A stretch of DNA of 64,000 nucleotides, from NCBI RefSeq assembly GCF_003751445.1, contig NZ_RJUU01000001.1, positions 5,136,001 to 5,200,000 on the forward strand, in the 5' to 3' direction. Under the pieces are notes generated by a model. That model made no database searches, had not been told where the DNA came from, and saw only the letters and a program-made list of their open reading frames with translations. A program made the translations under genes and the position numbers. Numbering within the stretch: position 1 is the first letter of the stretch; each line of letters opens with the position of its first letter. Origin of the DNA: Streptomyces sp. 840.1 (lineage in GTDB: Bacteria > Actinomycetota > Actinomycetes > Streptomycetales > Streptomycetaceae). This document shows, in pieces, positions 1 through 7,787 of the stretch.

Positions 1-466
1 TTTCCCCGTGGAGGTGGATGCTCGGGCCGTCGAGGTAGGTGCCGACGGCGACGGTGGTCCAGCCGTCGTGGGCGTGGGCGTGGACGATCAGGCGCCCGTG
101 CCGGATGTCGTCGTAGATCTTCTGGGCGTCGCCGGAAACCTCGCGGATCTCCTCGCGCGAGCACCAGGGCATGGGGTAGTTGGCCCAGGTCCATTCGGTG
201 TCGATCTCCTCGCGCAGCTCGGCGGTGATGTCCACGGGGATGTTCTCGGCGCGCAGGGCGCGCGCGGCTCGCTCGGCGTAGTGCGGTTCCTCGCGGTCGA
301 TGCGTGCCATGACCATCGTCTGATCGTCCAGCGGCTCGAAGCCGTGGACGGCGAGAAGGGCGTGGATCGTGCGGGTGGGGGTGCCCGTGATCGTGGCGGC
401 GACGGCGCTTGAGCGGACCTGGTACAGGTCGAGGCGGATGTGAGGGGTGGCTTCGGGGTGCGGCAA
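1..466 (-). CDS. Hypothetical protein, 3' part runs off the window
   Basis: An open frame of about 155 codons reads leftward out of the window, with ordinary Streptomyces codon use and a coherent sequence (IRLDLYQVRSSAVAATI early, the Trp-rich TEWTWANYPMPWCSREE in the middle). No ATG is available. TTG at 466 gives a start 50 bp after the preceding gene, while a GTG at 589 would overlap that gene by about 70 bp. I do not recognise the family. It is the last visible member of the minus-strand operon that follows the DnaB-N-like gene. Confidence 0.6.
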   Translation of the reverse strand, partial: MPHPEATPHIRLDLYQVRSSAVAATITGTPTRTIHALLAVHGFEPLDDQTMVMARIDREEPHYAERAARALRAENIPVDITAELREEIDTEWTWANYPMPWCSREEIREVSGDAQKIYDDIRHGRLIVHAHAHDGWTTVAVGTYLDGPSIHLHGE

Positions 467-515
467 TCTGGTCTCGTTTCGCGGCTCCGCCCTGCGCGGG
501 TCGGTCGGAGCGGGG

Positions 516-1619
516 TTATCGGAGTGCTCGTGTTGTGGTGGCTCGGGGCGGCGGACCAGCGCGGGCGACGGCCGGGCTGCGCGGTGCACGAGGCGCTGTC
601 GGTGGTGTGGGGGCGGTGCTGCGCTGCCAGCGGGTGCGCAGGGCGGTGAGGTCGGCCAGCGCACGGCGGCTACCGTTGATCAGCTGGTGCGGGGTGTTGG
701 CCGGATCCTCGGCGTAGGCGGCGACCCGTGTGGCGACGTCGCACGCGCGTGTCAGCAGGGCGCGTTGAAGGATGCGTTCACCCCAGTACTCGGCTGACCC
801 GACGGGGGCGGTGACCAGAGCCATCAGGTCACCGGCGGCGAGGTCGCCGGCGAGGAGTCCGCGGTGCTGGGCTTCCCAGAGCACGGTGACCGGATCCACG
901 GGCTCCGCGCGGTGGACCAGCGAGGTCAGGCACTGCCACAGGGCTGCGTGCAGGGAGCGCGTGAAATCGTCGGGCTGGAGCCAGCGCATGCCCTTCAGAG
1001 CTGCCGGATGCGCCGTGGCGGTGGAGAGGAGGATTCGTTCCTCGTCGAGGGCTTCCTCGCTGCTGCGCGCCGTGGGCTGTTTCGGCAGGACGGTGCGTGG
1101 TAGGGAGCCGGGGTGCGGGGTGAACTGTCCGGCGAGCGTGTCCAGGAACTGTGCGAGGGCGTCGGCCTGGCCCAGAGTGGCGACGGCCCGGTTGGGCAGG
1201 GCGGCGTCGGCCGCGGTCTGGGCGAGGCGCTGGGCGCGTATGAGCAGCGTGCGCCGGGCGTGATCGGATTGGATCATCCGGGCGTACGTCGGTGCGTGCT
1301 GGGGCCACTGGCAGACCTGGACGAGGGTGTGGAGGTAGGAGATGGTCAGCCCGGGGGCCTGGGGTCGGGCCGCGTCGAGGACGGCGTTGAGCCAGGCGGG
1401 ATCGGAGCGGTGGGCCTCCGGGTCGGGCAGCGGCACCGTGCGCATGGCCTGAAAGAGAGCGCCGTGGGTGTGGTTGCTGAACTGGTCCGCTTCCAGGACA
1501 CGGATGTCGGGAAGCCGGTGGGGCTCCAGGAGGAGCGCACCGAGCAGGGACTGCTCGGCGTAGTGGACGGGCTGCGGAGAGGGCAGGTCGTCCTCGTACG
1601 GGTCGGTGGAATGGGGCAT
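516..1619 (-). CDS. DnaB-like helicase N-terminal domain protein (no ATPase domain)
   Basis: A protein of 367 aa. Residues about 18-110 (AEQSLLGALLLEPHRLPDIRVLEADQF) match the all-helical N-terminal domain of replicative DnaB helicase, which binds primase and loader. A second, weaker copy lies at about 190-285 (EERILLSTATAHPAALKGMRWLQPDDF). The RecA-type ATPase domain of true DnaB is absent, and the C-terminus is a Pro/Arg tail. It may therefore dock to the host replisome rather than unwind DNA, which is inference. Its ATG follows directly on the TAG of the methyltransferase gene (TAGATG), indicating translational coupling. Confidence 0.8.
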   Translation of the reverse strand: MPHSTDPYEDDLPSPQPVHYAEQSLLGALLLEPHRLPDIRVLEADQFSNHTHGALFQAMRTVPLPDPEAHRSDPAWLNAVLDAARPQAPGLTISYLHTLVQVCQWPQHAPTYARMIQSDHARRTLLIRAQRLAQTAADAALPNRAVATLGQADALAQFLDTLAGQFTPHPGSLPRTVLPKQPTARSSEEALDEERILLSTATAHPAALKGMRWLQPDDFTRSLHAALWQCLTSLVHRAEPVDPVTVLWEAQHRGLLAGDLAAGDLMALVTAPVGSAEYWGERILQRALLTRACDVATRVAAYAEDPANTPHQLINGSRRALADLTALRTRWQRSTAPTPPTAPRAPRSPAVARAGPPPRATTTRALR

Positions 1620-2885
1620 CTAGGCGGCCAGGGTGAAGTCGTCGGGGCGGAGGGTCTTGCCGAGGTGCGGGGCCAGCAGATGGGCGGCGAGCCGGGGCGG
1701 CACCGCGTTGCCGATCTGAGAGAACTGCTGCCCCTTGTTCCCGGCCCAGGGGTAGGTGGCGGGGAAGGTCTGCAGGCGGCCGGCTTCCTGGGCGGTGATC
1801 CGGATGGACTCCGGCGCCGGCTGCTTCTCGCCCGTGGTGCTGGGAGCGGGTTCGGCGATCCAGACGCATTCATTGGCGCGATGGCCGAAGAACAGGGTGC
1901 CGGCCGGCTCGTCGGACCGGCGTACGGTCGCGTTGGACTGGTTGTTGCTGCGCAGCGACCATGACCAGCGGTGTGCTTCGCCGGTGAACGTGGGGGCCGG
2001 CTCGTCGGCAGGCCGGTTCCCGCGGGCTCCGTGCCGAGCCGTCCGCTCCGCGCCTTCCTGGCGGGACTGCAGGATGCGGGTGCTCTGGGGCTTCCAGGTT
2101 CCGCGGTCGCGGGCGTCGCTGAGGGTCTTGCGGGATCCGGACGGGAAGGGCTCCGGGCCGCCTCCCGGGCCTCCGCCGGCGCACACGGTCGGCACCGGGC
2201 GGTCGGTGGCGCCCCAGCCGAGGGCTTCGGCCATGGACACCCACCGGGCGCGGCCCGGCCCGAACAGCGACTCCGGCTCGGCGGCCTTGGCGTGTGTGGG
2301 CGGCGGGGGCTCGGCGGTGCGGGTGCGGGAGGCGAGCAGGATCGCGCGTCGCCTCGTCTGCGGCACCCCGTAGTCCGCCGCGTTCAGGATCCCCGTCCAC
2401 ACCGAGAAGCCCCAGCTGCGCAGGATCGCGGCGTACTGACGCCACAAGGGCAGGACGTCGGGGACTTCCTCCATCGCGATCCACTCGGGCTGGCCGTGCT
2501 GGTGCAGGGCGTGCAGGTAGCGCATGGGCTCGGCGGCGAGCAGAGAGCGCTTGTCCTGGCAGGCCGTGAGGAGCTGTTCACGGGTGTCGCGGCCGACGGC
2601 GAGGTCGGCGACGGCCTGGTGGACCAGCGGCTGGTCGAGGAGCCCGAGACGTTTGCCGGCCATCGACCATGCCTGGCAGGGCGGGCTGGCGATGAGCCCG
2701 GTGGTCCTTCCGAGGAAGGGCCCCACCGGGTACATCGCGACGTCGGTGCGGATGGTCAACTGCTGGGCCGCCGAGCGGGTCTTACAGGCCCACTCGTCCC
2801 ATTCCATGCCGACGTCGCGCACCCCGAGGATCGTCAGGGCGTGGCTCCAGCCGCCGGGCCCGGCGAACAGGTCGAGCACGATCAC
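1620..2885 (-). CDS. C5-cytosine DNA methyltransferase
   Basis: A protein of 421 aa starting at GTG 2885, which overlaps the upstream stop in a GTGA junction. The frame stays open far upstream, but that part is the shadow of the neighbouring gene. Motif I (LDLFAGPGGWSHA, residue 4 on), motif IV with the catalytic Cys (SPPCQAWS, ~71), motif VI (MEEVPDV, ~140), motif VIII (QTRRR, ~175) and C-terminal motif X (QIGNAVPPRLA) are in the canonical order. The enzyme would methylate cytosine C5 using SAM. No cognate restriction nuclease is adjacent, so it is probably an orphan that protects or marks the element. The target-recognition specificity cannot be read from the sequence. Confidence 0.92.
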   Translation of the reverse strand: MIVLDLFAGPGGWSHALTILGVRDVGMEWDEWACKTRSAAQQLTIRTDVAMYPVGPFLGRTTGLIASPPCQAWSMAGKRLGLLDQPLVHQAVADLAVGRDTREQLLTACQDKRSLLAAEPMRYLHALHQHGQPEWIAMEEVPDVLPLWRQYAAILRSWGFSVWTGILNAADYGVPQTRRRAILLASRTRTAEPPPPTHAKAAEPESLFGPGRARWVSMAEALGWGATDRPVPTVCAGGGPGGGPEPFPSGSRKTLSDARDRGTWKPQSTRILQSRQEGAERTARHGARGNRPADEPAPTFTGEAHRWSWSLRSNNQSNATVRRSDEPAGTLFFGHRANECVWIAEPAPSTTGEKQPAPESIRITAQEAGRLQTFPATYPWAGNKGQQFSQIGNAVPPRLAAHLLAPHLGKTLRPDDFTLAA

Positions 2886-3811
2886 GTGGCCAGCCCGAAG
2901 TCGTCGCAGGCCAACGCGTCCGCGTCGCCGCGGCAGGCCCAGGGCGAGCAGCCGTCCGGGACGCCCTCCTCCAGCACGGCGACGTCTTCGGCGCTGCCCA
3001 GCTCCTGCTGGAGAGCGGCCCACTCGGCGGCGGTGACGTGATCGATAGGAGCGTCGGCCAGGGGCACGCGGGAGCGGTGCAGGAATGCCTCGCCCAGCAG
3101 CCGGTTGCCGCTGGCGTTCGCGCGGGCGTTTCCCTGGCGGATGGCGGCGTCGAAGGCCACCACGTCCGCCCACTCGGCAGGCGACGTGTCGCGGATGTGA
3201 CGCCATTGCGCGTTGCCGTGGAACGGGCATCCCAGACAGCTGCTCTTGGGGGTGTTCGCCAGGTTGAGCGAAGTCAGGTACCGGATGCAGTCGGTGCGCG
3301 ACCAGCCCAGGTCGATGAGCGGGTGCCGGTTGCGCATGTACTTCACGTCCGCGTCCTTGGCGCGGTGGAACTCGTCGGTCGAGATGCCGACCCACTGCTC
3401 GACGAACACCTCCGGCGGGATCCGTGCGGGGTAGGGGTAGCCGAGGAGGGTCCTGGCCTGCTTCTTTATTGGTTTGATCTTATATTCGCCGGTGCACTGC
3501 CGTCGGGTCATCCCGGCCTTGCCGTCCTGGTTGAGGATGTGGAGCGGCATGGAGGCGAACCGGTGGTGCGGGTCGAGGGCGTCATCGCGGATGTTGCCGG
3601 TGGACACGCGCAGGACCGGGATGCCGGCCGGGGCGGCTATCTCACGCTCCAAGCGGGCGAGGTGCTCATAGACGGCGCGGGGTTCCCATCCGGTGTCGGC
3701 GAAGATCGCGTAATCGACCTTGGGAAGGACACCTTCGGCGGACAGGGCGAGCAGGGCGCTGGACTGGACGCCGGCGCCTAGCGAAAGGACTCTCAGGGTG
3801 GGTGTGTTCAT
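2882..3811 (-). CDS. PAPS-reductase-like PP-loop protein
   Basis: A protein of 309 aa. An N-terminal PP-loop-like motif (LSLGAGVQSSALLAL, residues 10-24) and FADTGWEP (~38) match the adenine-nucleotide alpha-hydrolase fold of PAPS reductase and DndC-like proteins. Cysteines in RRQCTGEYK (~104) and SSCLGCPFHG (~192) could hold a metal or Fe-S cluster. The canonical sulfonucleotide-reductase C-terminal tail is absent, so a sulfate-assimilation role is unlikely. Similar proteins occur in actinophages and plasmids beside DNA-modification genes. Here the gene overlaps a C5 methyltransferase by 4 bp, suggesting a joint nucleic-acid modification role (inference). The start is ATG 3811. Confidence 0.82.
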   Translation of the reverse strand: MNTPTLRVLSLGAGVQSSALLALSAEGVLPKVDYAIFADTGWEPRAVYEHLARLEREIAAPAGIPVLRVSTGNIRDDALDPHHRFASMPLHILNQDGKAGMTRRQCTGEYKIKPIKKQARTLLGYPYPARIPPEVFVEQWVGISTDEFHRAKDADVKYMRNRHPLIDLGWSRTDCIRYLTSLNLANTPKSSCLGCPFHGNAQWRHIRDTSPAEWADVVAFDAAIRQGNARANASGNRLLGEAFLHRSRVPLADAPIDHVTAAEWAALQQELGSAEDVAVLEEGVPDGCSPWACRGDADALACDDFGLAT

Positions 3812-3955
3812 GGAATTCCAGGGGTGAGGGTGGTGACCCGTGCGGTGAAGGCGCAGCCGGGGCCGGTCAAGGCGGGGCGTGAGTTCGCCGATCAGACGGG
3901 CTGTCGATTGCGGAGGACCTGCGTCCCTCCGGGGTGGACCGATGCCGGATTCGGG

Positions 3956-4117
3956 TCAGCGGGTGCGCGGCGTGGCTGCGAGTGCCTGTGCCTCGGTGGC
4001 CCGGTCGGTCAGGACCCGGGCGCAGTCGATGGGGGTGTGGCGCAGAGACTGCCGCAGGGCGCGTGCGTCGGCCGCGATGTGGGCCAGACCCTCGTGCGGG
4101 CTGGAGGACTCAGACAT
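3956..4117 (-). CDS. Small hypothetical protein, 53 aa
   Basis: The ATG at 4117 overlaps the end of the trpA-like gene by 8 bp, and the frame ends in TGA at 3956. The peptide (SSSPHEGLAHIAADARALRQSL early, ending AATPRTR) is helical, and the Thr/Arg-rich C-terminus resembles those of many genes in this array. There is no known domain. Support is the overlap, codon use and the otherwise empty 300-bp gap. About 140 bp remain before the PAPS-reductase-like gene. Confidence 0.5.
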   Translation of the reverse strand: MSESSSPHEGLAHIAADARALRQSLRHTPIDCARVLTDRATEAQALAATPRTR

Positions 4118-4910
4118 CGGGTGCCGTGCCGATCCGGGTGCGTAGCGCCTGGGCGAAGGAGGCCGTCACGGCGGCGGCCGGGGCTGGGTCTGACAGCAGA
4201 GCCCGGACGATGGGCGTGCCGATGACGACGGCGTCGACCATGGGTGCCACGTGGGCCGCGAGGCCGGGGCTGGAGATGCCTACCCCGGAGACCACGGGCA
4301 GCGGGCTTGCGGCGCGCAGCCGCTGGGCGAATGCGTTGAGGGCCGACAGGTCGAGGGGGCCGCGGTAGCCGGTGTGGCCGGTGCTGGCGGGTGCGTACAG
4401 CCAGCCGGACGCACCCTCGATCGCGGCGCGGAGGCCGGCGTCTGCGGTGGCGCGCGGGACGAGGTGCGGCGCGGACAGTCCTGCGGCGTGGGCGGCGTGG
4501 TGCCAGCGGAGCGTCTCGTCGTGAGGAAGGTCGACAACCATCATTCCCGCAGCGCCCGCGTCGGCGAACAGGCGAGCCAGGTGTTCGGGGCCGTGGCGGC
4601 GGACGGGTTCCCAGTAGGTCATCACCACCGTCGGACGCAGCGACGCGGCGTGCGCGACGGCACCGACGGCGCGGTCGATGACGTCCCCCTTGACCAGGGC
4701 ACGGTGATAGGCGGACCGGATGAGGCTACCGTCGAGGGCCGGGTTGGCGCAGGGCAGACCGATCTCGAACAGGTCAGTCCCGGCCTGGGCGAGGTGATCG
4801 AGCTGACGGCGTTGGATGTCCGGCTGATGTACGCCGGCGGGTACGAACACCCCAAGGGCGCAACGGGGTTGGATGAGGAGCGTGTGGAGGTGGGTGGCGG
4901 CGGTTGCCAG
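4110..4910 (-). CDS. Tryptophan synthase alpha-chain homologue (TrpA-like)
   Basis: The TIM-barrel alpha subunit normally cleaves indole-3-glycerol phosphate to indole and G3P. The catalytic Glu sits in LFEIGLP and the catalytic Asp in NPALDGS, with STGHTGYRG and SGVGISSP phosphate-binding loops, so the active site looks intact. A GTG at 4850 would start at VFVPAGV and lose the first strand and helix. In-frame upstream codons extend to a CTG at 4910, six nt after AAGGA, giving 266 aa (normal family length) and a 35-bp gap to the previous gene. I prefer that CTG start. No trpB or other trp gene is near, so partner and role are unknown. Confidence 0.82.
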   Translation of the reverse strand: MATAATHLHTLLIQPRCALGVFVPAGVHQPDIQRRQLDHLAQAGTDLFEIGLPCANPALDGSLIRSAYHRALVKGDVIDRAVGAVAHAASLRPTVVMTYWEPVRRHGPEHLARLFADAGAAGMMVVDLPHDETLRWHHAAHAAGLSAPHLVPRATADAGLRAAIEGASGWLYAPASTGHTGYRGPLDLSALNAFAQRLRAASPLPVVSGVGISSPGLAAHVAPMVDAVVIGTPIVRALLSDPAPAAAVTASFAQALRTRIGTAPDV

Positions 4911-4944
4911 GGCGTGTCCTTCTCAGTGGAGGGGGCGTCGCAGG

Positions 4945-5250
4945 TCAGCGGCGATGGCCGGCCGACGGGACGGGCGTAGTTGCGGCGGGATGCGGGACTG
5001 GCTGGGGCGGCGCCGCGCGTGCAGGCGGTTCGGCGGTGTCGAGGCCGTCGGCGAGGTCGCGCGTACGGTCCGTGGCGTCGCGCAGCCATTCCCATGTGGG
5101 GCCGGGGAGTTGACGCCAGTAGGCGTGGTTGCGTGCCCATTCGAGGATCTCGGCGGCGTTGCGGAGCTGCTCGGCGAGCTGCTGTAGGACCGCGCCCTGC
5201 TGTTCGGCGCCGGGGATCTGGTCGGCGAGCACACGGGCGAAGTCGTGCAC
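4945..5250 (-). CDS. Hypothetical helical protein, 101 aa
   Basis: It starts at GTG 5250 (VHDFARVLADQIPGAEQQ). The protein is predicted mostly helical up to residue ~75 (LAEQLRNAAEILEWARNHAYW), then has a Pro/Ala tail. There is no recognised family, membrane segment or signal peptide. It lies between the four-repeat DNA-binding-like gene (42 bp upstream) and the trpA-like gene (35 bp downstream, using its CTG), so it probably belongs to the same transcript. Confidence 0.65.
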   Translation of the reverse strand: MHDFARVLADQIPGAEQQGAVLQQLAEQLRNAAEILEWARNHAYWRQLPGPTWEWLRDATDRTRDLADGLDTAEPPARAAPPQPVPHPAATTPVPSAGHRR

Positions 5251-5292
5251 GGAGGGAGTGTCGGAAGGCGTAGGAAGTCCAGAGGTGAATGT

Positions 5293-6228
5293 TCAGCGCC
5301 CGGCTGAGCGTCGAGCAGGTTGCGGACCGAGCGGTGGGGTGGCCGGCCTTTGTGCCATCGGGCGTGAAGCGTGCCGAGGGGGCGGGGTGTCCACGTGGTG
5401 ACGGCGCACGGTGATCTCGCCGGAAGGTGCCTCGGCTGAAACGATCAGGTCGCCCGGCTGTAGCTGGTGGACCTGTACGGTCAGCAGCGATGTGGCGGTG
5501 GCAGAGGCTTCGGGGGTCCAGCCAAGGGAGTGCAGGGCGGATTCGAGGGTGAGTTCGTGGCCGTGCATCCGGCCACGGATGACCTCTTCGGGGATGCCGG
5601 ACAGGCGACCCCAGTCGGGCAGACTCATCCGCTTGCCCCACGCACTGTAGGGCTGTCCGGTACCGAGGGTGGACCGGTTCTCGGGTTCCTCGGTGATGGC
5701 AATCTGCGGATTCCAGCCCGCCTTGATGCGCTTCCGGATGGTGCTGGTCGAGGCGTTGGCCCGCGGGTCCACTCCCCACTGGTAGACGGGCTTGGTCTCG
5801 CCGAAGGCGGTCACGGGCTGACGGAAGTGGTCACCGTCGGGCCCCTTGTTGAGGGCTTCTTCGAGGGATAGGCCCTGGGCGCGGATGCGACCGTAGAGCG
5901 TGTGGTACTTGATTCCAGACTGCTCGGCCCAGCCGCGAAGGGTCAACGTCCGCTCGCCGTGCCTGAACTGGAGGGTGGGCTGCTCGTGTTTGGACCGGGT
6001 GAGGGCCTCCTCGGGGACCCAGCCCAGGGCGAGCCGTGTCCGAAGTGCTTCCTTCTTCACCTGGCAGCGCGGATCCTCGGCCCACGAGCTGAGCGCCTTG
6101 GATTCGCCGAATGCGGTGATGGGACCGCGGGCCTTCTCCCAGTCGTAGCGGCCCATCCGTGTGTCCGGGGTCCGCGCGGCAGCGGCTGCGCCGCCCGCTG
6201 CCTTCTCGGGATTCGGTGGCCGGGTCAT
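5293..6228 (-). CDS. Protein with four HTH-like ~40-aa repeats
   Basis: A protein of 311 aa from ATG 6228, in an ATGA overlap with the preceding gene; the frame is open further upstream, but that part is a shadow. Four tandem units follow one pattern, ending in R.R...GW.(P/L)E.AL: ITAFGESKALSSWAEDP..., GERTLTLRGWAEQSGIKYHTLYGRI, VTAFGETKPVYQWGVDP..., and YSAWGKRMSLPDWGRLSGI. Such repeats resemble the small helix-turn-helix modules (NUMOD/IENR-like) attached to phage and homing-endonuclease proteins. No nuclease motif is present, so it may be a multivalent DNA-binding protein. The C-terminus is a basic Pro-rich tail. Confidence 0.78.
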   Translation of the reverse strand: MTRPPNPEKAAGGAAAAARTPDTRMGRYDWEKARGPITAFGESKALSSWAEDPRCQVKKEALRTRLALGWVPEEALTRSKHEQPTLQFRHGERTLTLRGWAEQSGIKYHTLYGRIRAQGLSLEEALNKGPDGDHFRQPVTAFGETKPVYQWGVDPRANASTSTIRKRIKAGWNPQIAITEEPENRSTLGTGQPYSAWGKRMSLPDWGRLSGIPEEVIRGRMHGHELTLESALHSLGWTPEASATATSLLTVQVHQLQPGDLIVSAEAPSGEITVRRHHVDTPPPRHASRPMAQRPATPPLGPQPARRSAGR

Positions 6229-7067
6229 CGGATACGGGCCGGTTTCGGAGCGCCGCTCGGCCGCAGGGCCGCGGGGCGCGTGGTGGTCAGGGCGGCCGGG
6301 TGGGGATAGGCGAAAGAGGCGGAGAGGTCGCGGCGCCCGGCCGGGCTCAGGTGCACGCGCTCGTCCACGAGCCACAGCTGGCAGTCCTCGCGCATGATCA
6401 GGTCGCGGCTTTCCAGCGCGCGGATGGTGCTGATGCTGAAGTTGTCGAGCTCGCGGCGGTTCCACGGCCGGCCGTTGCTGATGGCGACTTCCCCACGGGC
6501 GACCGCAAGCAGTGTGCTGCTCTGGGTCCGCGACAGGGCGGGCGGCTGATGCGCGGGCAGGTAGCCGTAGTGGCGGCGTTCGGCGACGTACTGTTCGGCG
6601 GTCACCACGGCGTCGGAGGCGCCGAGAGCGGTGAGCTGCGAAACGAGGGTGAAGCGCCGTCCGATCTCCTGGCGGGCGTCCTGCTCACTCGGGACGGCCA
6701 GGAAGCCGTCGCCCAGCTCCATGGGCAGTCCCGCCTGTGCATGGATGAGGACGTCCTCGGCGTCGATCAGATGGGCGGCCGCGTCATAGGCCAGGTGGGC
6801 GAGCTGGCGAATCCGGGCGTAGACGGCGCTGATGACGGGGCTGTGGTACATCGACTCCTTGTTGAGCGTGGTGACGATGTCGAGCGCAGAGTTAGCCAGG
6901 TCTTGGGCACGCGCCGCCTGCGCGTTCAGAATGTCGGCGGGCCGGTTCCCGTTCACCGCGTGTCGCAGATGGAGGTCGTGGAAGCGGGTGAAGTCGGCAG
7001 CCAGGGCTAGGAGGTGCTCGGCCGGCTCAACGGAGAGGGTCTTCTCGGAGAGGGGTGGCTCCGTAAC
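6225..7067 (-). CDS. Hypothetical N-helical / C-terminal winged-helix protein (paralogue 1 of 3)
   Basis: The first canonical codon is GTG 6956, but it cuts off sequence aligning with the third paralogue. Reading on upstream gives VTEPP..EHLLALAADFTRFHD, matching MTEPP..VERLLRLADQYTQH of the gene at 8657-9421. The matching first codon is GTT 7067, 9 bp after the previous stop, with no clear Shine-Dalgarno sequence. The C-terminal region (LSRTQSSTLLAVARGEVAISNG...ISTIRALESRDLI, then LSPAGRRDL) has the form of a MarR-like winged helix. Function is unknown. The start is uncertain and the body of the gene is secure. Confidence 0.72.
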   Translation of the reverse strand, partial: VTEPPLSEKTLSVEPAEHLLALAADFTRFHDLHLRHAVNGNRPADILNAQAARAQDLANSALDIVTTLNKESMYHSPVISAVYARIRQLAHLAYDAAAHLIDAEDVLIHAQAGLPMELGDGFLAVPSEQDARQEIGRRFTLVSQLTALGASDAVVTAEQYVAERRHYGYLPAHQPPALSRTQSSTLLAVARGEVAISNGRPWNRRELDNFSISTIRALESRDLIMREDCQLWLVDERVHLSPAGRRDLSASFAYPHPAALTTTRPAALRPSGAPKPARIR

Positions 7068-7076
7068 AGGAGATGG

Positions 7077-7787
7077 TTAGCGACGGCGGGGGCGGCCGAG
7101 CTGGGCGAGGGCGTGAGCGACCTGTGGGTTGATCGCAGCCCCGCGGACCGGGGTGATCAGGCCGCTGTTCTCGTACCGGGTGCTGAGGGGGATGTCGGCG
7201 AAGGCGCGCTCCACCGCGATCGGCGTGGCGAGATGGGCGAAGAAGTTGCCGACGAGGTGCTCTGGTGTACGCCGCATGAAGGTGGCCAGCGGATCCTTCT
7301 CGAAGTAGACGTGCTCGACTTTCCAGGCATCGTCCGCGTCCGGCGTGTGCTCGATTCGGCAGTACAGGTCGGGCGAGACGAAGGAGCTGCCCTCGGCAGA
7401 CCAGCCGTTGAGGGCGGCGACCTGGTCCAAGGGCTCGCGTGTGAGCGGGATCTGCTCGGCATGGCGGTCATCGCCGAGGAGCTGGGGCAGGGCCTGGGTG
7501 AACGCGGCCACTGCCTCCAGCGGTGCCTGTCGGCTGAACACCGCTTCCCAGTAGGGTTCGTGGTGGACGACCTTGCACCAGCGTCCGAGTGGGTGCAGCG
7601 GGACGAAGTCGACCGACACGCTGCCGTCGGGGCTGTTGATGCCGACGTCGCCGTTGCCGGCGTCGTGTTCGACATTCCAGCCGAAGAGGTGGATAAGGGG
7701 GCCGATCACGTCGGCGATCCGGTCCCCGGCGCCGGCCATGTACCGCGGGGAGACCATGACCCGCTCGTCCGGCGGGTACGGGCTCAT
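7077..7787 (-). CDS. DUF317 family protein
   Basis: A protein of 236 aa with two DUF317-type units. The first is VMVSPRYMAGAGD...IGPLIHLFGW, then SPDGSVSVDFVPL and WEAVFSRQAPLEAVAAFTQAL. The second (LNGWSAEGSSFVSPDLYCRIEH...HLVGNFFAHLA) is more diverged. DUF317 is largely confined to Streptomyces and often found on plasmids; no biochemical role is established. Its ATG (7787) overlaps the stop of the winged-helix paralogue in ATGA. The C-terminus ends in an Arg cluster, as do many genes here. Confidence 0.85.
   Translation of the reverse strand: MSPYPPDERVMVSPRYMAGAGDRIADVIGPLIHLFGWNVEHDAGNGDVGINSPDGSVSVDFVPLHPLGRWCKVVHHEPYWEAVFSRQAPLEAVAAFTQALPQLLGDDRHAEQIPLTREPLDQVAALNGWSAEGSSFVSPDLYCRIEHTPDADDAWKVEHVYFEKDPLATFMRRTPEHLVGNFFAHLATPIAVERAFADIPLSTRYENSGLITPVRGAAINPQVAHALAQLGRPRRR

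Noticed and set aside
1971-3041. Plus-strand open frame opposite the methyltransferase and PAPS-reductase-like genes
   Set aside because: No ribosome-binding site, biased composition and no domain. The opposite strand is well supported.
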